Position numbers and translations under genes: made by a program. The notes beneath the pieces are model-generated. The model saw only the letters and a program-made list of their open reading frames with translations, ran no database searches and was not told the origin of the DNA. From Cribrihabitans_A pelagius (GTDB lineage Bacteria; Pseudomonadota; Alphaproteobacteria; Rhodobacterales; Rhodobacteraceae), in the NCBI RefSeq assembly GCF_048820915.1, contig NZ_JBMERR010000034.1, positions 1 through 17,946 of the forward strand: a stretch of DNA of 17,946 nucleotides, written 5' to 3'. This document shows positions 8,499 to 15,780 of the stretch, in pieces; position 1 is the stretch's first letter, and every line of letters starts with the position of its first letter.

Positions 8499-10904
8499 TC
8501 AGAAATCCCGCCATTGATCTTTGGCGAGGTTGCCTTCCACGGCCACCGCGACAGGGGCAGGAGAGACTTCCGACGCATCCCAATTGTTGCCATGTGAGGA
8601 AGGCCCTGCCGGTTGATTTTCACAAGGCTCATCCGCAGAACCTCCGTCCGCGATCTTGAAGCGGGCGACCAGCTCGGAAAGCTTTGTGGCATCGCCTCTA
8701 AGCAGGTGGCCGGCCGCCGCGGACTGCTCAACCATGGCTGCGTTCTGCTGCGTTACCTTGTCGAGCTGAACCACACCAGTGTTGATTTCACCCAGACCGG
8801 TGGATTGTTCTGCAGCCCCCTCAGCAATGTCAGACACAAGCTGGGAAATGTGGTTGACCCGTCCAACAATGCTGTTGAGAGCCTCGCCCGCTTTTCCGAC
8901 CAATTCGACACCATGGGTCACCTGCTTGCTGCCGTCAGTGATCAGAGTCTTGATCTCGGTCGCCGCATCCGCGGAACGCTGGGCCAGGCCGCGCACTTCG
9001 GAGGCCACCACGGCAAATCCGCGCCCGGCTTCGCCGGCTCGTGCCGCTTCGACACCAGCGTTGAGAGCCAGCAGATTGGTCTGGAAGGCGATATCGTCGA
9101 TGACCCCGATGATCTGCGAGATCTTCGCCGAGGACACTTCGATTTCAGTCATCGCCGAGACCGCATTTTGCACGATGACGCCGCTGCTTTCCGCTTCCGC
9201 CCTAGCTTCACCCATGATCGTTTCAACGCTGCGTGCGCCGTCGGCAGCGGATTTCACGCTGGCGGTAAGCTCATCCAGCGCCGCTGCGGTTTCTTCGAGT
9301 GTGGCCGCCTGGCTTTCGGTGCGGCTCGACAGATCATCAGAGGACTGGCTGATCTCTGCCGCGCCATTCTTGATGCTCGACGAGGCACTGATGACCTGGG
9401 TCACGGTCTGGCTGAGCGTGGACACGGTGGTGTTGAAGTCTTTCCGGAGCCGTTCGTAGTCTTCGGGGAAGGTGCGGCTGATATTCACCGTCAGGTCTCC
9501 CTGCGCCAGATCGGACAGGCCGCTGCTGAGTTCGCGAACGACCTCGGCCTGCTCTTCGTCGCGGGCCCGTTGCGCCTCCTCCAGTTCCTTTTCACGGATC
9601 AGCGACTGGCGGAACACGTCCAGGGACCGTGCCATTGCGCCAACATCATCCCCGCGGCTCTGCCCTTTGATCGCCACGGCGGTATCTCCATCCGCCAGGC
9701 GCTCCATCGAGCGGGTAACCGTGCGCACTGCGTTGCCGATGTTGGACCCGATTACCAGGGCCACGGCCGCTCCGATCACAACAGCGGCAGCCACCGCGCC
9801 AAGGATCATGTTCCGCGTGTTCGCCGAAGTTTCGATGTTGGCCTGATTGCGTTCTTCCATCAAACCCTGCTCGATCGAAGTGAACTCGCCCATGATACCA
9901 CGGAACTGGTCGAAGAATTGCTTGCCGCGTTCTTCACCGACAAGACGCGCCATATCGTCCATGGTTTCGGCATTGCCAATGTCACGGCGCAATTCCAGCA
10001 TCGGCTCCGCAATCTCTGCGCGCCACTCGTCAATCACCGACTTCATTTTACCGAGACGTTCCACTTGGGCGGGATTGTCGCGCATGGCCTGAGAAAGATT
10101 CCTCAACAGAATTTCAATTTTTTGCCAACCCGCATCATAGGGCTCAAGAAATTCTTCCTTTCTTGTCAGAAGAAAACCGCGCACCCCGGTTTCCATATCC
10201 ACAGCGGCCCCTACCACATTTAACGCCTGCGCGACCACTTCTTGTGTATGGTTCATTTTTCCAACGGCAAAGCGAATGGTGGCAGGCGGGCTTTCACCCC
10301 GATCGAGCAACTGGAAAAACTCGGAGTTCCTCTGCTCAATAATATTTTCTTCCACCTCGATAAACTCAGCTGCCAGCGCCCTGAATTTATCGAAATAGGT
10401 TTTCCCTTCGGCCTTTTGAACCTCGCGCGACAGATCGACCATCGTCTTCGAATTTCCAATAGCGCGCCGCATGGAAATCTGATATTCAGCCACTTCCGAT
10501 TGCCAATCTTTCAGAACCTGTTCCGCAAGTGCCAAACGTTCTACTTGGGGCGGATTATCACTTACTGTTTTTCGCAATGCCTCCAGAGAAGAAAAAGCCC
10601 CTGCATCTCCATTTTTGTAGGGATCAAGGAACTTTTCCTCCCCCGCCAGCAGGTAGCCGCGCATCCCGGTTTCCATGTCTACTGCCGAAGCGACAATAGA
10701 GTCAGCCTGTTTCAAGACTTTTTGAGTGTGCTCGACCCAGCCGTCGGTCTCGGACATTTTCGAGAGATTTACATTCGCAACAACGCCAATTCCAAGTGTC
10801 AGCACTAAAGGTGCCGCAGCAGCAGCCAAAACTTTTGCCTTCATAGGCCAATTGGAGAATTTTCGGATGGACTTTATCTTTTTGGTTGATTCATTCAATT
10901 CCAT
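8499..10904 (-). CDS. Methyl-accepting chemotaxis protein with two CHASE3-like sensor modules
   Basis: This 801-aa chemoreceptor has a first membrane segment at about 22-45 and a large periplasmic part. Two similar helical modules carry AVDMETGMRGYLL (74-86) and AVDMETGVRGFLL (234-246), each a CHASE3 hallmark. The second membrane segment is at about 365-387, followed by a HAMP domain (about 388-440), a second HAMP-like segment (about 455-510) and the signalling coiled coil. The hairpin tip DDIAFQTNLLALNAGVEAAR (603-622), which contacts CheA/CheW, is highly conserved. The protein ends DQWRDF, a WxxF tail like the CheR/CheB-docking pentapeptide of other receptors. A gaggagg ribosome site supports the ATG. 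It lies between the two copies of the catabolic locus, on the same strand as their operons, and could sense the same or a related compound, which is inference. Confidence 0.94.
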   Translation of the reverse strand: MELNESTKKIKSIRKFSNWPMKAKVLAAAAAPLVLTLGIGVVANVNLSKMSETDGWVEHTQKVLKQADSIVASAVDMETGMRGYLLAGEEKFLDPYKNGDAGAFSSLEALRKTVSDNPPQVERLALAEQVLKDWQSEVAEYQISMRRAIGNSKTMVDLSREVQKAEGKTYFDKFRALAAEFIEVEENIIEQRNSEFFQLLDRGESPPATIRFAVGKMNHTQEVVAQALNVVGAAVDMETGVRGFLLTRKEEFLEPYDAGWQKIEILLRNLSQAMRDNPAQVERLGKMKSVIDEWRAEIAEPMLELRRDIGNAETMDDMARLVGEERGKQFFDQFRGIMGEFTSIEQGLMEERNQANIETSANTRNMILGAVAAAVVIGAAVALVIGSNIGNAVRTVTRSMERLADGDTAVAIKGQSRGDDVGAMARSLDVFRQSLIREKELEEAQRARDEEQAEVVRELSSGLSDLAQGDLTVNISRTFPEDYERLRKDFNTTVSTLSQTVTQVISASSSIKNGAAEISQSSDDLSSRTESQAATLEETAAALDELTASVKSAADGARSVETIMGEARAEAESSGVIVQNAVSAMTEIEVSSAKISQIIGVIDDIAFQTNLLALNAGVEAARAGEAGRGFAVVASEVRGLAQRSADAATEIKTLITDGSKQVTHGVELVGKAGEALNSIVGRVNHISQLVSDIAEGAAEQSTGLGEINTGVVQLDKVTQQNAAMVEQSAAAGHLLRGDATKLSELVARFKIADGGSADEPCENQPAGPSSHGNNWDASEVSPAPVAVAVEGNLAKDQWRDF

Positions 10905-11517
10905 AGTGTGTGCCTCCTCACGGCAAACTCGAAGAATGATTTTTTATCCACAGCAAAAGTTAAAAACAACTCAACATTCACGGCCGCCTCTGCATTCGCG
11001 CATTGATTTCACACGCTTATTGGCACGCCCACCACCGAGAGGTGATTGCTAATATCCTAGTCCACTTAAAGGAGTGCGCCCCCCCTAATTCGAATCAGTT
11101 GGGCAAAACACATATTTCACCCACATCAATTCGAGGATCGATGCTCACCGCTTCAACTAGAAATTAATCCGACGCATCGGGAGGCGGGCCGGATGCCAGG
11201 ATTAAATGCCGCCAGTTTTTTGATTTCCAACTGATTCAGCCGGGAGGCCGGGTCCAGGCCTCCCGAAACCAATTCACACCCGAGGCTGGACCGGCTTTCG
11301 GCACCGCCCGTGCATCGGCCCGGGGCCGGGTTTCTCATTCTGTCAGTAATCTTGGCAGCCGGCACGATTCACGGTAGGCGCTTCAGACATTTCAGACCGA
11401 AATTAAACTACCCGATGAAATTTGTTACAAGAGACTCGATGCGCGGCCTGCCAGTCCTTGGCATATGGCCCGCCGGACGGCCGCGCATCCCGAAACGAAG
11501 GCAGCCGCCCCCGGAGT
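10905..11517. other. Long intergenic region upstream of mcp
   Basis: About 610 bases carry no gene I can support. The part near 10920-11000 is AT-rich on the mcp-proximal side and probably holds the mcp promoter. A strong hairpin sits at 11241-11265. The 11310-11517 part is high-GC with open frames on both strands that resemble nothing known to me and look like decayed sequence beyond the second locus copy. Confidence 0.5.
11241..11265. repeat. Perfect 9-bp inverted repeat (hairpin)
   Basis: The arms are cgggaggcc (11241-11249) and ggcctcccg (11257-11265) with a 7-base loop. Neither strand has a T-run after the stem, so it is not a standard intrinsic terminator. It could still end transcription of the second locus copy or be a protein site. 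Confidence 0.55.
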
Positions 11518-12525
11518 TCAAAGGGAAGTTCGCGGCGGCCCCTGCGTATCGCGAATTGGCGGCACCTGCGCTGCAAAACCGATGCACGTCTGGCTCGGAC
11601 GCTGCCTTGCGTGCCATTCCGCGGCAGCACGCGGGATCTGCCGGCAAGGCCTCTTCCCTCTCCCGGCCCACCAGCCAAGTCCGGCAGAATGCGGCAACCA
11701 AGTGGCAAGCCCCGGGTTCAGAAGCAGGAGCAGCATCCCTCCCGCCAAGAGCAGCACATAGGGCGCCGCCCCGCAAACTACCTCAGCCAGCGGCGCACCG
11801 GTGATGCCCTGCAGGACAAACAGGTTCATGCCCACCGGGGGTGTGATCATCGCCAGTGCCAGATTGATCATCAGCAAAACACCGTCCCAGACCAGACCGA
11901 TGTTCAAGGCGTGCAACGCGGACAAGACGCCCGGCGCAGTGATCAGAAGGATGGCAACAGCTTCAAAGAACATTCCCATGACAAAGATCACCGCCATCAC
12001 GATCGGGATCGTTAACAGCGCCCAGAATGCGCGATTGAAAACCGCAAACACGTCGCCCCAGCCGGCCGGGCAGCCAAAGGCCATGACAATCGCCGCCTTG
12101 ACCACCGGCTTGCCTGCAGAGGCAAGGGCCTTTGTCCGGCGCACCAGTTTTACCGCTTCAGTGCGCGACCGGCCCATTTTGGCGCGGCTAAGTTCTTCCG
12201 TAGCCGGGACCACATTAACGCCCTCGTGCCATGGCGTTCGCACCACTTCCCGCGCACCGCGCTCGTTCAGTGCCACGGCTGACTCATGGGCGCCCAGACC
12301 GGCGGCAGGCTTGATCAAGTCGCGCACACCGTCAAACTGCGGCGTTTGCGAGACAGGCAGGAACGCGCCGGCCTCGAAGTGGCGCACACCGGCCGAGTAA
12401 TCCGCCCGCAGCTGTTCAAGCTTGGCCGTGGAAGAGGGAAGCTTGCGGACCGTTTGCAGCCCGTTGCGCAGGCCGACTTCGCGCAGTGTTACACGGCCAC
12501 CCGGGTAAATTGTGGCGGCATCCAT
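11518..12525 (-). pseudogene. Chimeric relic: lyase N-terminal half fused in frame to DctM C-terminal part (copy 2)
   Basis: A 335-codon open frame whose residues 1-153 match the first half of the HMG-CoA-lyase-like protein of copy 1, then switch within GCPAGWGDVF to the DctM segment starting at GWSQVFG. A second junction (about residues 175-178) joins PIVM of DctM to IFVMGMFF, removing about 93 residues. DctM similarity ends near 284 and the original stop is lost, adding about 50 unrelated residues. The lyase part has N in place of metal-binding D21 (EVGLRNGLQ) and lacks the catalytic Cys region, so it cannot be an active lyase, nor can the piece transport. Two deletions kept frame. It is best read as a deletion relic, though a membrane-anchored product could still be translated. 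Confidence 0.9.
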
Positions 12526-12538
12526 CAGCCGGATTCTC

Positions 12539-12958
12539 TCAAGGCCCTACCCGGACGCGGGGGTTTTTCTCCGCGGTCAGGACGAGCGCGCCGCGGATCT
12601 TTGCCGTGCTGCCATCAATCGGCGGCAGGTCCACATTGGCGGCTGCGGCGGGAACTTCACCGATGTTAATGGGCAGGCCCGGCGGATTGTTCACCTCGAC
12701 CTTGCCGCGCGGCGGCTGCTTCTGCGCCCCGGGCCTGCCCTCCGCGGTTTTCAGACCGTGAGTGAAGGATTTCTTCCCTTTAAGAAGTGCCAGGAAAGAG
12801 CCCGTGAAGTTGCGGCTCCTGGCACCATACCGCGGATCCGCCTTTACCACTTCGACACCAAGCAGCGGCAAAGACACGCCGAAAGACGGCCCCACAATCA
12901 CGTGGTTCATGTCAGTGACGCGCAGGCGCTTAAGCAAGGCAAACTCATTGCCGGTCAT
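12539..12958 (-). pseudogene. CaiB-type CoA-transferase relic, internally deleted with inverted segment (copy 2)
   Basis: The ATG at 12956-12958 starts MTGNEFALLKRLRVTDMNHV, clearly homologous to the copy 1 transferase, up to HGLKTAEGR (about residue 79). About 250 codons are then missing. The next segment (12671-12740) matches copy 1 residues 328-348 only when read on the opposite strand (PGGLFTSTLPRGGC... in plus). After it, sense homology resumes (NVDLPPIDGSTAKI) to an early stop at 12539. The frame stays open for 139 codons. The catalytic Asp region is absent, so it is non-functional. A gagggagg ribosome site remains upstream. Confidence 0.88.
12671..12740. repeat. 12-bp perfect inverted repeats flanking an inverted segment
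   Basis: The arms GGGCAGGCCCGG (12671-12682) and its complement (12729-12740) enclose 46 bases. The enclosed sequence is in reverse orientation compared with the same part of the intact gene (6598-6664), so the repeats look like the crossover sites of a small inversion. Confidence 0.75.
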
Positions 12959-13051
12959 GGCAGACCTCCCTCTTGGCCATAAATACTGGCATTGAAAATG
13001 GGATATGAATATCATAATGATTAGACTGAAGCATTCGAAAATACAGAAGCC
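12959..13051. promoter_or_regulatory. Divergent control region of copy 2 (lysR promoter/operator)
   Basis: The 93-base spacer between the transferase relic and the intact lysR aligns with 7645-7737 without a large gap. Shared blocks are CATAAT, AGACTGAA, CATTCG and CAGAAGCCATG. As LysR proteins usually bind their own divergent promoter, this is the likely autoregulatory site, and the matching copy 1 spacer is a candidate target for the same protein. Confidence 0.6.
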
Positions 13052-14005
13052 ATGGATTCCCGTCAACTCCGCTACTTTGCGACCATCTACCAAAAGGGTT
13101 CACTCGCGCAGGCAGCCGGGGAATTGAATGTTGCGGCCTCTGCGCTCAGCCATCATCTTTCCAACCTCGAAGCCGAACTGGGCACGAAACTCTTCGTGCG
13201 GCAGCCACGCGGGCTAGCGCCGACCGCAGCCGGAGTCCGGCTGAACGAACACGCATGCTCCATCTTGCAAGCCTTGCAAGCCGCCGGGGACGATATTCGG
13301 GGCGCAACGCGGGAGATTGCAGGAGAGGTTTCCGTCGGCATGGCCCATTCCGCGGTTAAGGCCATCGGACTGAACCTGATCAAGACGGTATTGGAAGATC
13401 ACCCGAAACTAAAGCTCTCGATTTCCGAAAGCCTCTCCGGTTCGACCCTGTTACATTTGCTGACCACAGAGATCGGCTTGGCGGTCGTTTACAACCCGCC
13501 GCAGAACAATGCACTCCGGTTGCAGCCGATTTTGGAGGAACGCGTGGTCTGCATAGGCCGCCATGAGCTGATTGGAGACACCGATGCGCCCATTACTTTT
13601 GATGAGCTTTTAGATCTGCCGATCATCCTCTTGCGCCAGGGCCTGTCCACGCGCGCGCTGATGAACGACCTGAACCTTCTAAAAAAGCTGGAGGCCCGCG
13701 CACGCCTGAACCTGAATTCGGTGACCGCCATCGCGGCTTCCCTTTGCGCCGGTCTGGGCTGCACTGTCGGCACTCCACTTTTCATGCGCGAACATCTGCA
13801 AACGGAACGGCTGCACGCCAGGCCCCTGATAGAACCGGAGTTAAGCCGGACGCTTTACATGTGCGAGCTGGCGGACCGCCCGGCCACTTTTGCCCAGGAA
13901 TGGGTGCGCAGCCTCATCCTGCAGCTTACCTATGCGGCAATTGACAAAGGGACTTGGGAAGCGGTCCCGGTTGAGCTACCCCCCGAAATTCGGACAGTGA
14001 CGTAA
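13052..14005 (+). CDS. LysR-type transcriptional regulator (intact, copy 2)
   Basis: The 317-aa protein has the N-terminal LysR helix-turn-helix (MDSRQLRYFATIYQKGSLAQ, then ELNVAASALSHHLSNLE and LFVRQPRGLAPTAAG, about 1-65). A linker helix and the effector-binding domain follow (about 90-300, including IALAVVYN-type and GLGCTVGTPLFMREHLQ segments). It is uninterrupted and of normal length, unlike its paralogue at 7738. The operon next to it is wrecked, so its useful target is probably the intact copy 1 operon, whose control region is conserved. The last codons (PPEIRTVT) lie beside an IS3 element and may derive from its left end. The ligand is unknown, probably the imported acid or its CoA ester. 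Confidence 0.93.
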   Translation: MDSRQLRYFATIYQKGSLAQAAGELNVAASALSHHLSNLEAELGTKLFVRQPRGLAPTAAGVRLNEHACSILQALQAAGDDIRGATREIAGEVSVGMAHSAVKAIGLNLIKTVLEDHPKLKLSISESLSGSTLLHLLTTEIGLAVVYNPPQNNALRLQPILEERVVCIGRHELIGDTDAPITFDELLDLPIILLRQGLSTRALMNDLNLLKKLEARARLNLNSVTAIAASLCAGLGCTVGTPLFMREHLQTERLHARPLIEPELSRTLYMCELADRPATFAQEWVRSLILQLTYAAIDKGTWEAVPVELPPEIRTVT

Positions 14006-14029
14006 GCTACGATTTGCAGTCTGCTGATC

Positions 14030-14975
14030 TTCGACGAGAAGGAGATCAGAGATGTCGAAACGCAAGCAGCACGCGCCGGAGTTCAAGGCGAAGGTCGCGC
14101 TGGAAGCCCTGAAGGGTGAAGAGACGGCGGCCGAGCTGGCGAGCCGGTTCGGGGTACATCCGACGATGATCCATCAATGGAAGCGAGCCCTGCTCGACGG
14201 CGCGTCCGGCGTGTTCGAGCGCGGAGGCCGCAAGAAACCCGAGATCGATGAGGAGCAGGTAAAAGAGCTCCACGCCAAGATCGGGGAGCTGGCGGTGGCC
14301 AACTCTTTTTTGGAAAGAAAGCTGAAGCCCTGGGGCGGGAAGTGAGGCGCGGCATGATCGAGCCTGGCCACCCGGAACTGTCGATTGGGCAGCAGTGCAA
14401 GCTGCTGTCAATCGCGCGCTCGTCTTTCTACTACACCCCCAGGGGCGAGACCGAACAGAACCTCGGCCTGATGCGGCAGATCGACGAGCAGTTCCTGGAG
14501 ACGCCGCTCTTCGGTGTCCGCCAAATGACCTGGCACCTGCGCAACGGCGGCCACGTTGTGAACGAGAAGCGTATCCGGCGGCTGGTGCGCCTTTTGGGGC
14601 TGATGCCGATCTATCAGAAGCCCAATACCAGCAGGCCATCGAAGGGGCACAAGACCTACCCCTACCTGCTGAGAGGACTGCGTGTGGATCGCCCGAACCA
14701 GGTCTGGTGCTCGGACATCACCTACCTGCCCATGCGGCGCGGGTTCCTTTACCTGGTCGCGATCATGGACTGGCACACCCGCAAGGTTCTGTCCTGGCGG
14801 ATCTCGATCACGCTGGAAACCGACTTTTGTGTCGTAGCGCTGAATGAGGCCATCCACAAGTTCGGCGTGCCCGCGATCATGAACACGGATCAGGGCAGCC
14901 AGTTCCCATCCTTCGCCTGGACCGATCGGCTCCGCCGATCCGGCGTGCGGATCTCGATGGATGGGAAAGGCCGAT
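14030..14975 (+). mobile_element. IS3-family element, right third deleted
   Basis: The element has orfA plus orfB in -1 frame relation and a perfect U UUU UUG slippery heptamer at 14306-14312. Similarity to IS3-family orfB stops at about 14975, so the 3' end and right terminal repeat are missing. The left border is not fixed; it may reach into the last codons of lysR (around 13980-14005). This element is of a different IS3 subgroup from the one at the window's left end. Confidence 0.8.
14052..14345 (+). CDS. IS3-family transposase orfA
   Basis: The 97-aa protein starts MSKRKQHAPEFKAKVALEAL. It has the helix-turn-helix of orfA proteins (ETAAELASRFGVHPTMIHQWKRALL, about 23-47, ending in the conserved HQWK) and a C-terminal leucine-rich coiled coil. 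A gagaaggag-like ribosome site precedes the ATG. Near the end the codons TCT TTT TTG contain the in-frame heptamer T TTT TTG, the usual shape for -1 ribosomal slippage to make the OrfAB fusion transposase. OrfA is intact, but the partner orfB is not. It can bind terminal repeats in active relatives. Confidence 0.9.
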   Translation: MSKRKQHAPEFKAKVALEALKGEETAAELASRFGVHPTMIHQWKRALLDGASGVFERGGRKKPEIDEEQVKELHAKIGELAVANSFLERKLKPWGGK

Positions 14976-15073
14976 CCCCGGCAAGCACCTCGTTCAGCCC
15001 GGACATATCCTGGTACACGTGCGCCAGGTCTCCGCCAGCGCGCTGGGCATGCAGCCGGAATTTCCAAAGCTGA
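14342..15073 (+). pseudogene. IS3-family transposase orfB, truncated before third catalytic residue
   Basis: The frame is in the -1 position relative to orfA; an ATG at 14354 (MIEPGHPELSIGQQ) is the likely internal start. The DDE core shows D125 (VWCSDITYLP) and D183 (NTDQGSQF). Homology runs to ISMDGKGR at about 14974, then the frame continues for 33 unrelated codons (SPASTSFSPD...) to 15073. The conserved region with the third catalytic residue (usually DN.F.ERLWRSLK) is absent, so the enzyme is inactive. A deletion or rearrangement joined the element to the foreign sequence at about 14975. Confidence 0.9.
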
Positions 15074-15258
15074 TGCGGGAACAGACCGGCGAACCGAAGG
15101 ACGACAGGTGCCTTATCAAGTTTGTCAGACTGGTCTTGGCGGAACTTGGCATGTACGGTCATCTGCAACCTCAGATCTGCTTGACTGATCCGAGTGTCTG
15201 CGAAGACGACGAAAGTCCCGAGAGACTTGTTTGGTTTTGTGAGGCTTGTACTCACTAG
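14975..15258 (+). pseudogene. Possible 3' fragment of an unrecognised gene
   Basis: From the IS3 break an open frame reads PDPGKHLVQPGHILVHVRQ, then LGMQPEFPKLMREQTGEPKD, and ends CEDDESPERLVWFCEACTH at 15256-15258. Codon third positions are GC-rich in the first half, like neighbouring genes. No start signal is convincing, and the earliest internal ATG (15019) lacks a clear ribosome site. I do not recognise the family. It is followed at once by a large palindrome. It may be the tail of a gene cut by the IS rearrangement; the alternative is chance open frame. Confidence 0.3.
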
Positions 15259-15301
15259 GCAAGTTGCAATCCCGGGCTGGACCCCGGAATTTCAACTTGC
15301 C
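15258..15301. terminator. 44-bp imperfect palindrome, terminator-like
   Basis: The outer arms ggcaagttg (15258-15266) and caacttgcc (15293-15301) pair perfectly, with further pairing of cccggg-like inner segments. It begins at the stop codon of the preceding open frame, as rho-independent terminators do, but lacks a strong T-run (atttcg follows). It might also be a remnant of an element end. Confidence 0.5.
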
Positions 15302-15519
15302 ATTTCGCGAGAGGGATACCCCCTTCGATCCCCTCCTCGTCAGCTTGTTTTCGGCCTTCGCCTCGACAAGCTTCCTGCGGCCAGCAGCCTGCTGGACCCG
15401 CCCTGCCGGGGGCCGTGGATGCCTTATTGTTTTTCGATAATCTGAGTGGGGAGAAGGCTGTTTTGCTCAAGACTTCAACCGCCCCCTTTGATCACTTTTG
15501 CATTACAAAAGGGCTGAGA
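15302..15519. other. Non-coding stretch upstream of the accessory module
   Basis: Between the palindrome and the small minus-strand gene there is no supportable gene. A short palindrome (ccagcag/ctgctgg, 15381-15395) is present. Base composition falls towards 15480-15520. Confidence 0.4.
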
Positions 15520-15672
15520 CTATTTTTGCAGATATCCCTGTTCCTTCAGATGGGAGATCAGTAGCCGTTCAACGTACGAGGCCACGGACCGGGCATCTTC
15601 TGCCGCTGCTTTTTCTACGGCCTTCTTCGTTTCGTCCGTCACTCGTACGGAAATTGCAGAGGTCTTCGCCAT
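15520..15672 (-). CDS. Small ribbon-helix-helix (CopG/Arc-like) DNA-binding protein
   Basis: A 50-aa gene. The protein starts MAKTSAISVRVTDETKKAVE, continues KAAAEDARSVASYVERLLI and ends LKEQGYLQK. Residues 6-12 form the alternating beta ribbon (AISVRVT), followed by helix A (DETKKAVEKAAAE), the turn with RSVASYV and helix B (about 31-44), the classical ribbon-helix-helix layout. Such dimers repress promoters, often their own, and serve as antitoxins or plasmid regulators. No toxin-like gene sits downstream on its strand. It is divergent from the 15814 gene over 141 bases that contain inverted repeats around a consensus promoter, so it is a likely regulator of this module. The ribosome site is weak (aagtgaa). 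Confidence 0.82.
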   Translation of the reverse strand: MAKTSAISVRVTDETKKAVEKAAAEDARSVASYVERLLISHLKEQGYLQK

Positions 15673-15681
15673 GAGTTCACT

Positions 15682-15744
15682 TGTGTGCAGTTGACATTCA
15701 AATTGGATGGATGCATATTAAACTCAGTTGCACACATTTGCAAC
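15682..15744. promoter_or_regulatory. Consensus promoter embedded in inverted repeats (candidate operator)
   Basis: On the plus strand TTGACA (15691-15696) is a perfect -35, followed by 17 bases and CATATT (15714-15719) as a -10; TATTAA two bases further is an alternative. Inverted arms TGTGTGCA (15682-15689) and TGCACACA (15729-15736) flank the promoter, and gttgca/tgcaac (15728-15733 and 15739-15744) form another repeat overlapping the likely start site. CAGTTG also occurs twice directly. A ribbon-helix-helix dimer bound here would block transcription of the rightward genes and possibly of its own gene. Confidence 0.65.
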
Positions 15745-15780
15745 GGGCTGAGGGGAAGGTGGAAGCTCCCCGCCCAGCCC
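15745..15780 (+). promoter_or_regulatory. Hairpin in the 5' leader of the 164-aa gene
   Basis: The arms gggctg (15745-15750) and cagccc (15775-15780), with inner gggga/tcccc pairing, form a stem just downstream of the presumed start site and about 20 bases before the AAGGAG ribosome site. No T-run follows, so a leader structure affecting stability or translation is more likely than a terminator. Confidence 0.4.

Noticed and set aside
8613..10223. 536-codon open frame on the plus strand, opposite the chemoreceptor gene
   Set aside because: It is antisense to a gene with clear domains; long antisense frames are expected at this GC content, and its translation resembles no protein.
11310..11804. 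164-codon plus-strand frame beyond the second locus copy
   Set aside because: Its second half is antisense to the DctM relic, and the first half has no homology or ribosome site.
14890..15255. 121-codon minus-strand frame across the IS3 break
   Set aside because: It overlaps the IS3 transposase on the opposite strand and shows no family motif; no ribosome site was seen.
15258..15301. Integron attC recombination site
   Set aside because: The core consensus is in the wrong order (GTT on the left, AAC on the right) and no integrase gene or gene cassette array is present.
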